Of a stretch of 12,695 nt of DNA, positions 7,403-12,695 are shown piece after piece. This DNA comes from an uncultured Collinsella sp. (GTDB lineage Bacteria > Actinomycetota > Coriobacteriia > Coriobacteriales > Coriobacteriaceae). Under the pieces are notes generated by a model, which searched no databases, had not been told where the DNA came from, and worked only from the letters and a program-made list of their open reading frames with translations. The DNA lies in the NCBI GenBank assembly GCA_902494855.1, contig CABUVC010000028.1, forward strand, positions 1 through 12,695. Reading direction: 5' to 3'. Both the position numbers and the translations under genes were made by a program. Positions within the stretch are counted from its first letter, which is position 1. Each line of letters starts with the position of its first letter.

Positions 7403-7481
7403 AATAAAAGAAAAAGCTTTGCAATTCCGGGGAAGACGCGGCGCAACGGCTCACTTTAGAAGGCAAAAGCGAATCAGATAG

Positions 7482-7487
7482 TATAAA
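7482..7487 (+). promoter_or_regulatory. Probable -10 element of the aromatic operon
   Basis: TATAAA (5 of 6 to consensus) is the best -10 in front of aroF. No good -35 sits 16-18 bases upstream; TTTAGA at 7455-7460 is 21 bases away, which is long. TAGTAT at 7479-7484 would sit 18 bases from TTTAGA as an alternative. With TATAAA used, transcription would start at about 7493-7494, the A of an ATG that opens a small ORF. Confidence 0.5.
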
Positions 7488-7492
7488 CTCTC

Positions 7493-7567
7493 ATGCACCA
7501 TATATACGGCTCGCGATGCGGGCCGTTTTTGCAAGGGTTATCCATCGAGGTGAGAGGCACACCATGA
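7493..7567 (+). CDS. Candidate leader peptide of the aromatic operon (24 codons)
   Basis: ATG at 7493 opens 24 codons (beginning MHHIYGSRCGPF) that end in TGA at 7565-7567, overlapping the aroF start codon as ATGA. There is no ribosome binding site, but the ATG lies 5 bases after the proposed -10, so the transcript could begin with it and be read as a leaderless message, a mode common in Actinobacteria. Codon 5 is Tyr (TAC), exactly where the terminator-like hairpin begins; codon 12 is Phe. Classical attenuators have runs of the regulating codon, and this has only one Tyr and one Phe. The ORF may be chance; its position, its overlap with aroF and the hairpin make it worth listing. Confidence 0.3.
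   Translation: MHHIYGSRCGPFLQGLSIEVRGTP
7506..7530 (+). terminator. Terminator-like hairpin in the aroF leader (possible attenuator)
   Basis: ACGGCTCGC (7506-7514) pairs over nine positions, one of them T-G, with GCGGGCCGT (7518-7526) around a 3-base loop. The stem runs into TTTTT (7526-7530). The T-run is on the plus strand only. No plus-strand gene lies upstream, so the hairpin can only act on a transcript starting in this divergent gap and heading into aroF. That is the arrangement of an attenuator. Confidence 0.65.
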
Positions 7568-8586
7568 TTGCAATTTTAAAGCAGAGCGCCAGCGACGAGG
7601 CCGTCAGCCATATCGTCAGCTGGATTGAGAAAAAGGGCCTGAAGACCGATGTCTCGCGCGGCGAGAATGAGACGATCATCGGCCTGGTGGGCGATACGAC
7701 CAAGATCGACCCGTTCCTGCTCGAGTCCATGGATGTCGTCGAGCGCGTGCAGCGCGTCTCCGAGCCGTTCAAGCGCGACAACCGCAAGTTCCACCCCGAG
7801 GACTCCGTCATCGACTGCGGCCACGGCGTCAAGATCGGCGGCGATCAGTTCCAGGTCATCGCTGGCCCGTGCTCCGTCGAGGGCGAGAACCTCATCCGCA
7901 TCGCCCGCCGCGTGAAGGCCGCCGGTGCCACGATGCTGCGCGGCGGCGCCTACAAGCCCCGCACTTCCCCGTACGCCTACCAGGGCATGGGCCCTGCCGG
8001 CCTGGACCTGCTGTGCGAGGCGTCTGCCGAGCTCGACATGCCGATCGTCACCGAGATCATGGACCCGCGCGACGTGCAGGTCTTCCTGGACAAGAAAATC
8101 GACGTCATGCAGATCGGCGCCCGCAACGCCCAGAACTTCCCTCTGCTCAAAGAGGTCGGCAAGACCAAGACTCCGATCTTGCTTAAGCGCGGCATGGCCG
8201 GCACGATCGATGAGCTGCTCATGGCCGCCGAGTACATCATGAGCGAGGGCAACGACAACGTCATCCTGTGCGAGCGCGGCATCCGCACCTTCGAGACCCG
8301 CACCCGCAACACCTTCGACCTCAATGCCGTGCCGGTGCTGCACCACCTGTCGCACCTGCCCGTCGTCGCCGACCCCAGCCACGCCACCGGCTACACCCGC
8401 TACGTTGAGCCCATGGCGCTCGCCGCGACCGCCTGCGGTGCCAACGGCCTGGAGATCGAGGTCCACGACGAGCCCAGCCGCGCATGGTCCGACGGCGCTC
8501 AGGCCCTCACCCCCGATCAGTTCGACGACACCATGCGTCGCATCCGAGCCATCCGCGAGGTTGTCTGCCAAGAGACCATGGAGTAG
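7564..8586 (+). CDS. aroF: 3-deoxy-7-phosphoheptulonate (DAHP) synthase, Thermotoga-type with N-terminal ferredoxin-like domain
   Basis: It joins phosphoenolpyruvate and erythrose 4-phosphate in the first step of the shikimate pathway. At 340 residues it matches the Thermotoga maritima enzyme in length and order: an ACT-like regulatory domain (1 to about 70; MIAILK...) and then the barrel. Motifs are AGPCSVEG (100-107), LRGGAYKPRTSPYAYQG (125-141), QIGARNAQN (183-191), LLKRG (206-210) and ILCERGIRT (234-242). Metal ligands should be Cys103, His273 (DPSH), Glu299 and Asp310. In this family the N-terminal domain mediates feedback inhibition by tyrosine, which suits the tyrA neighbour. The start at 7564 fits the family N-terminus and has GAGGTGAGAGG at 7547-7556. 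An in-frame ATG at 7516 lies inside the leader hairpin and is rejected. It is the first gene of the operon. Confidence 0.96.
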   Translation: MIAILKQSASDEAVSHIVSWIEKKGLKTDVSRGENETIIGLVGDTTKIDPFLLESMDVVERVQRVSEPFKRDNRKFHPEDSVIDCGHGVKIGGDQFQVIAGPCSVEGENLIRIARRVKAAGATMLRGGAYKPRTSPYAYQGMGPAGLDLLCEASAELDMPIVTEIMDPRDVQVFLDKKIDVMQIGARNAQNFPLLKEVGKTKTPILLKRGMAGTIDELLMAAEYIMSEGNDNVILCERGIRTFETRTRNTFDLNAVPVLHHLSHLPVVADPSHATGYTRYVEPMALAATACGANGLEIEVHDEPSRAWSDGAQALTPDQFDDTMRRIRAIREVVCQETME

Positions 8587-8589
8587 CCC

Positions 8590-9504
8590 ATGGGTACAGT
8601 GAGAAACGCGCGCGTTAACCAGGGCGGCCCCAAGTGCGCCGGCATCGTCGGCCTTGGCCTCATCGGCGGCAGCTTTGCCCGCGGCTATGCGCAGGCGGGC
8701 GTCCGCGTGCTGGCCTGGGATCCCGATGACGATGTCATGACGGCTGCCAGCATGGGCACCGTTGCCGGCGAGCTCAACGACGAGACGCTCGGCGAATGCG
8801 ACATCATCGTCCTGGCTTGCTACCCCGAAGCCTGCATCGAGTGGCTCGAGGCACACGCCCAGGCACTCGCCGACGCCACCGATACCGAGGCCATCATGGG
8901 CCCCGTGGTAATTGACACGGTGGGCGTCAAGGGTATCGTGTGCGAGCGCGCCTTTCAGCTTGCCCGCGAGCACGGCTTTTACTTTGTGGGCGCGCACCCC
9001 ATGGCGGGCACGCAGTACTCGGGCTATGCACACTCCCGCGCCGACCTGTTCCAGGGCGCCCCGCTGGTGCTCGTACCGCCCGCGGTGGACGATGCGCTCA
9101 AGCTGGAGCTTTTGGGCCAGGTGCGCGAGATGGTGCGCCCCTTGGGCTTTGGCAAGTTCAGCGTGACCAGCGCCGCCGAGCACGACCGTGTCATCGCCTT
9201 CACGAGCCAGCTTGCGCACGTGGTATCCAACGCCTACGTCAAAAGCCCCACTGCCCAGGTCCACCACGGCTTTTCGGCCGGTAGCTACCGCGATCTCACC
9301 CGCGTGGCGCACCTCAACCCGCAAATGTGGTCCGAGCTCATGATCGACGACGCCGACGCGCTCGCCTTCGAGATCGACCATCTGATCGAATCGCTTGGCG
9401 CCTACAGCCGCGCGCTCAAGGACCGCGACCAGCGCTATCTGGAGAATCTCCTTGCCGAGGGCGACCGAATTAAGCGCGCACTCGACGACGAGGCCTCCCA
9501 CTAG
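8590..9504 (+). CDS. tyrA: Prephenate (or arogenate) dehydrogenase TyrA
   Basis: It oxidatively decarboxylates prephenate to 4-hydroxyphenylpyruvate, the tyrosine precursor. Of its 304 residues, 16-44 form a Rossmann nucleotide site: GLGLIGGS (21-28) and, at the end of the second strand, Asp44, which favours NAD over NADP. The substrate half shows GAHPMAGTQYSG (134-145), EHDR (197-200), SQLAHVVSNA (206-215) and GSYRDLTRVA (231-240), all usual in TyrA. Arogenate as substrate cannot be excluded. There is no chorismate mutase fusion and no C-terminal ACT domain, so feedback control by tyrosine probably rests on AroF. It starts 3 bases after the aroF stop, and its ribosome binding site GGAG (8580-8583) lies inside the end of aroF, so translation is likely coupled. 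Confidence 0.94.
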   Translation: MGTVRNARVNQGGPKCAGIVGLGLIGGSFARGYAQAGVRVLAWDPDDDVMTAASMGTVAGELNDETLGECDIIVLACYPEACIEWLEAHAQALADATDTEAIMGPVVIDTVGVKGIVCERAFQLAREHGFYFVGAHPMAGTQYSGYAHSRADLFQGAPLVLVPPAVDDALKLELLGQVREMVRPLGFGKFSVTSAAEHDRVIAFTSQLAHVVSNAYVKSPTAQVHHGFSAGSYRDLTRVAHLNPQMWSELMIDDADALAFEIDHLIESLGAYSRALKDRDQRYLENLLAEGDRIKRALDDEASH

Positions 9505-9540
9505 ACCACCCATCACGCCAGGTCGAAAGGACCGAAGCTT

Positions 9541-10647
9541 ATGGCGATTACCATCGATATCGACACCGCACGCCCCTACCAGGTGCATGTTGGCACGTTT
9601 TTGCTGGAGCAGGCGGGACCGCTCGTGCGCGCCACTGCCGGCGGCACCAAGGCCGTCATCGTGACAGACACCAACGTGGGCCCGCTCTACCAGATGCCCG
9701 TTAAGCAGAGCCTGGAGGCGTCAGGCTACGAGGTGAGCATCTGCACCTTCGAGGCCGGCGAGGCCCATAAGCGCGCCGAGACCTATGTTGCCATTTTGGA
9801 GTTTGTGGCCGAGCACGAGCTTTCGCGCTCCGACGTGATCGTGGCACTCGGCGGCGGCGTCGTGGGCGACGTGGCGGGCTTTGTGGCCGCCACCTACATG
9901 CGCGGCTGCAAGTTTGTGCAGATCCCGACGAGCCTGCTCGCCATGGTGGATTCGTCGGTGGGCGGCAAGACCGCCATAGACCTGGCTGCCGGCAAGAACT
10001 TGGCCGGCGCCTTTTGGCAGCCGAGCGTGGTTATCGCCGACGTGGGGTGCCTGGCCACCCTCACGCCCGAGCAGTTCGCCGACGGCTGCGGCGAGGTCGT
10101 CAAGCACGCCGTAATCGCCGACCCGGAGCTTTTCGCCGAGCTGGAGAAGACCCCGCTCACGCTGGAGCTGCTCAACCGCGATGTGGCTCGCGTGGCGCTT
10201 ATCATTGCCCGCAATATCGACATCAAGCGCGCCGTGGTCGTCGCCGACGAGCGCGAAACCAACCAGCGCAAGCTCCTCAACTTTGGACACAGTGCCGGAC
10301 ATGCCGTCGAGGCCTGCGAGCACTTTGAGCTGGGACACGGCAACTGCGTGTCGATCGGCATGGGTATCATCACGCGCGCCGCAGCCCTGCACGGCGTTTG
10401 CGATGCTGCCCTTCCCGGTCGTATTGAGGAACTCTGCGCCCGCCATAGCCTCACGACCCGCTGCGACCTAGATGCCGATGCCGTCTTTGCCGAGGCGCTC
10501 CACGACAAGAAGCGCGCGGGCGACACCATCGATCTGGTGATTCCGCACGGCATTGGCCGCTGCAGCATCGACCGCACACCGCTTTCCACTTTCCACGAAC
10601 TCATTGCCGAGGGCCTCGGCCAGAAGGGAGACGCATCCGCATGCTAG
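9541..10647 (+). CDS. aroB: 3-dehydroquinate synthase
   Basis: The enzyme closes DAHP to 3-dehydroquinate, the second shikimate step, using NAD and a metal, usually Zn. The 368 residues match the family. The NAD-binding GGGVVGD (104-110) is followed by TYMRG and the phosphate-binding IPTSLLAMVDSSVGGKTAID (128-147). Zn ligands should be Glu185 (GCGEVVKHA), His250 (NFGHSAGHA) and His266 (ELGHG). Lys323-Lys324 (HDKK) match the conserved late lysines. The ATG is preceded by AAAGGA nine bases upstream. The 36-base gap after tyrA is the widest in the operon and has no hairpin. The last codons overlap aroA. Confidence 0.97.
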   Translation: MAITIDIDTARPYQVHVGTFLLEQAGPLVRATAGGTKAVIVTDTNVGPLYQMPVKQSLEASGYEVSICTFEAGEAHKRAETYVAILEFVAEHELSRSDVIVALGGGVVGDVAGFVAATYMRGCKFVQIPTSLLAMVDSSVGGKTAIDLAAGKNLAGAFWQPSVVIADVGCLATLTPEQFADGCGEVVKHAVIADPELFAELEKTPLTLELLNRDVARVALIIARNIDIKRAVVVADERETNQRKLLNFGHSAGHAVEACEHFELGHGNCVSIGMGIITRAAALHGVCDAALPGRIEELCARHSLTTRCDLDADAVFAEALHDKKRAGDTIDLVIPHGIGRCSIDRTPLSTFHELIAEGLGQKGDASAC

Positions 10648-11960
10648 CCCGCATCACCCCGTCCCCACTCAAGGGCACCGTTCCCGCCATCGCGTCCAAG
10701 TCGATGGCGCATCGCCTCATCATCTGCGCCGCGCTTGCCAACGGCGAGACACACGTCACCTGCAATACCACCTGCGCCGACATCGAGGCTACGGTGCGTT
10801 GCCTTACGGCACTCGGCGCCCGCATTGAAACCGTCGAGGACGGCTTCCAGGTCCACCCCACCATGAAGAGTATTGAGTTTGGCCTGCTCAAGGCCCTTGC
10901 CGGCGGCACGCTTGACTGCGGTGAAAGTGGCTCCACGCTGCGCTTTATGCTGCCTGTCGCCTGCGCGCTGGGTGCGGATGCCACCTTCGTAGGCCAGGGC
11001 CGCCTGGGCGCCCGCCCGCTCTCCCCGCTCTCGGACGAGATCATCGCCGCCGGCTGCGACCTACAGGGTCTGGGCGGTTTTCCGCTCAAGACGAGCGGCC
11101 GCATGCGCCCGGGCACCTTTGTGCTTCCGGGCAACGTGAGCTCGCAGTACATCTCGGGCCTGCTGCTGGCAGCCCCGCTGCTGGCCCAGCCCTCCTGCGT
11201 GCAGGTAACCGGCCTCATCGAGAGCCGCCCCTACATCAACCTGACGATACAGGCCATGAAGGCCTTTGGCGTCGAGGTCAACGTCGAGCGCATTCCGGCC
11301 AAGGACGGCCAGCCCGAGGTCACGAACTTCCGCGTAAACAGTGGCTCGTACCGCACGCCCGGCAGCGTAGCCGTCGAGGGCGACTGGTCCAACGCCGCCT
11401 TTTGGCTGTGCGCCGGTGCCATCGGATGCGACCCCATCACCGTCGAGGGCGTGTCGCTGAGCTCCGCACAGGGCGACCGCAACGTGCTTGCCGCGCTTTC
11501 GCGCTTTGGCGCCCGCATCGTGCGCTCCACCAACGCCGCCACTGTGCAGTCCGACAAGCTCGCCGGCTTTGAGATGAGTGCCCACGACATTCCCGACCTG
11601 GTGCCCGTTATCTCTGCCGTGGCCTCGCTGGCGCAGGGCCGCACCTTTATTCGCGATTGCGCCCGTCTGCGCATCAAGGAATCCGACCGCCTGGTCACCA
11701 CCACCCGAGAGCTCACCGCGTTGGGCGCGCAGGTGCGCATTGCCGGCGATGACCTCATCATCAAGGGTGTCGATGCCTTCACCGGCGGCGAGGTCGATTC
11801 GCACAACGACCATCGCATCGCCATGATGGCCGCTATCGCCGCGAGCCGCGCCACCGGCGAGGTCGTGATTCACGGCGCCGAGGCCGTCAACAAGTCCTAT
11901 CCCGATTTCTTCGACCACTACCGCCTGCTGGGCGGCAAGGTCACACTCGAGGAGGAATAG
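10641..11960 (+). CDS. aroA: 3-phosphoshikimate 1-carboxyvinyltransferase (EPSP synthase)
   Basis: It transfers the enolpyruvyl group of phosphoenolpyruvate to shikimate 3-phosphate, the sixth pathway step. With 439 residues it is a standard-length two-domain enzyme. Seen are Lys20 in ASKSMAHR, the PEP loop CGESGSTLRF (93-102) in place of the E. coli NAGTAMRP form, SSQYISGL (167-174), the catalytic Asp319 (HDIPDL), Glu347 in RIKESDR (344-350), and DHRIAM (390-395). The altered PEP loop puts it in a branch that I recall from Clostridia and Coriobacteriia; its inhibitor response should not be assumed from E. coli. The ATG overlaps the aroB stop by seven bases (ATGCTAG), with GGGAG at 10626-10630, so translation is coupled. 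Confidence 0.96.
   Translation: MLARITPSPLKGTVPAIASKSMAHRLIICAALANGETHVTCNTTCADIEATVRCLTALGARIETVEDGFQVHPTMKSIEFGLLKALAGGTLDCGESGSTLRFMLPVACALGADATFVGQGRLGARPLSPLSDEIIAAGCDLQGLGGFPLKTSGRMRPGTFVLPGNVSSQYISGLLLAAPLLAQPSCVQVTGLIESRPYINLTIQAMKAFGVEVNVERIPAKDGQPEVTNFRVNSGSYRTPGSVAVEGDWSNAAFWLCAGAIGCDPITVEGVSLSSAQGDRNVLAALSRFGARIVRSTNAATVQSDKLAGFEMSAHDIPDLVPVISAVASLAQGRTFIRDCARLRIKESDRLVTTTRELTALGAQVRIAGDDLIIKGVDAFTGGEVDSHNDHRIAMMAAIAASRATGEVVIHGAEAVNKSYPDFFDHYRLLGGKVTLEEE
11950..11955 (+). promoter_or_regulatory. Consensus ribosome binding site of aroC inside the end of aroA
   Basis: AGGAGG lies six bases before the aroC ATG and within the last codons of aroA. It is the strongest Shine-Dalgarno sequence of the operon and points to efficient, coupled translation of aroC. 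Confidence 0.8.
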
Positions 11961-11961
11961 C

Positions 11962-12695
11962 ATGTCCTCGACCTTTGGCAACGTCTTGCACTTAAGCATC
12001 TTCGGCCAGTCGCACTCCCCCGCCATCGGCTGCTCACTCGATGGCATTCCGGCGGGCATCGCCGTGGACCAGGAGCAGCTGCAGGCCTTCCTTGACCGTC
12101 GCGCCCCCGGTCGCGACGAGACCGCAACCAAACGCCGCGAGGCTGACGCCGCCCACATCATCGCCGGTGTGGTCGATGGACATTCCACGGGAGCACCCAT
12201 CGCCGCGATTATCGAGAACACCAACACGCGCTCAAAGGACTATTCCGAGCTGCGCCGCAAGCCCCGCCCCGGACACGCGGATTTTCCGGCGCGCGTGAAG
12301 TATCACAACATGCACGATGTCGCTGGTGGCGGGCATTTCTCCGGCCGCCTGACGGCACCCCTGTGTATCGCCGGCGGCATTGCGCTGCAGGCACTCGAAG
12401 CCCGCGGCATTAAAGTGATGGCGCATGTGGCGCAGATCGGCGGCATCTCCGACCTGCCGATGGACGACATGGTCTATCGCGAGGCCGACCGCAAGGCGAT
12501 CCTTACGAACGATCTGCCGTGCATTGACGCCGCAGCAGCCGGCCGCATGCGCGAGGAAATCCTAGCCGCGCGCGACGAACTCGACAGCATCGGCGGCATC
12601 GTGGAGTGCGGCATTTACGGGCTTCCCGCGGGCATCGGCGACCCCATGTTCGACGGTATCGAGAACCGCATCGCGCAGATCGCGTTTGGCATTCC
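11962..12695 (+). CDS. aroC: Chorismate synthase, partial (3' end beyond the window)
   Basis: It makes chorismate from EPSP by a 1,4-elimination that needs reduced FMN, the last step of the shared pathway. The first 244 codons are present and open to the window edge; the family usually has about 360-390 residues. Known positions are the N-terminal FGQSHSPAIG with His18 (FGESHG in E. coli), RRAPG (46-50), ENTNTRSKDY (85-94), PRPGHADF with the second catalytic His105, and GGGHFSGRLTA (122-132). In E. coli the last motif is GGGRSSARETA, so both signature stretches differ. I recall the FGQSHS and GG-FSGRLTA form from Clostridia, so this is a branch feature rather than decay. The gene begins 1 base after the aroA stop. 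Confidence 0.95.
   Translation, partial: MSSTFGNVLHLSIFGQSHSPAIGCSLDGIPAGIAVDQEQLQAFLDRRAPGRDETATKRREADAAHIIAGVVDGHSTGAPIAAIIENTNTRSKDYSELRRKPRPGHADFPARVKYHNMHDVAGGGHFSGRLTAPLCIAGGIALQALEARGIKVMAHVAQIGGISDLPMDDMVYREADRKAILTNDLPCIDAAAAGRMREEILAARDELDSIGGIVECGIYGLPAGIGDPMFDGIENRIAQIAFGI

Noticed and set aside
7516..7563. Upstream ATG at 7516 as the aroF start
   Set aside because: It lies inside the leader hairpin, has no ribosome site, and would add 16 residues before the family-typical N-terminus MIAILK at 7564.
7362..7563. T-box or other known amino-acid riboswitch in the aroF leader
   Set aside because: The gap is too short for a T-box, and no T-box core sequence (AGGGTGGNACCGCG-like) is present.
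7576..9588. A 670-codon open frame on the minus strand opposite aroF and tyrA
   Set aside because: It is antisense to two clear enzymes. Its translation has the Gly/Ala/His/Val-rich, motif-free look of a mirror frame of GC-rich coding DNA, and no ribosome site was seen.
1..12695. Mobile elements, prophage, CRISPR arrays or defence genes
   Set aside because: No transposase, integrase, phage gene, terminal inverted repeats or regularly spaced repeats were seen. The content is core housekeeping genes.

Overview
The window is GC-rich chromosomal DNA carrying ordinary bacterial core genes with very little intergenic space. I infer an actinobacterium of the class Coriobacteriia, perhaps Collinsella-like. 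The reasons are the GC-rich codon use, a CtpE-like P-type ATPase typical of Actinobacteria, and EPSP and chorismate synthases of the form I associate with Clostridia and Coriobacteriia. This placement is an inference from remembered family resemblance, not from a search.

Left half (1-7361), all read on the minus strand. In transcription order it holds a tRNA-Arg(CCG) with its own promoter and terminator; a CtpE-like cation P-type ATPase with a long basic tail; a zinc-ribbon protein with one membrane segment; then, behind a good promoter, a cyclophilin and a TPR protein with one membrane segment, 11 bases apart; and finally mreB, which ends at a strong intrinsic terminator. Several of these genes use TTG or GTG starts placed by clear Shine-Dalgarno sequences. 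The mix of MreB, a prolyl isomerase and two proteins with cytoplasmic adaptor domains and outside C-termini hints at cell-envelope work, but only mreB has a known job there.

Divergent region (7362-7563). The tRNA promoter points left and the aromatic operon promoter points right. The rightward leader holds a 9-bp hairpin with a T-run (a terminator form) just before aroF. It also holds a 24-codon ORF whose ATG lies where the transcript should begin and whose stop overlaps the aroF start as ATGA. This possible attenuator is the most interesting signal in the window.

Right half (7564-12695), plus strand: a compact operon aroF-tyrA-aroB-aroA-aroC, the last gene cut by the window edge. AroF, AroB, AroA and AroC supply the first, second, sixth and seventh steps of the shikimate pathway to chorismate. 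TyrA takes prephenate on towards tyrosine. Gene junctions are tight (3 bases, 36 bases, a 7-base overlap, 1 base), so the genes are almost certainly co-transcribed. No transposon, prophage, CRISPR array or rRNA is visible, and no gap without a gene exceeds about 200 bases.
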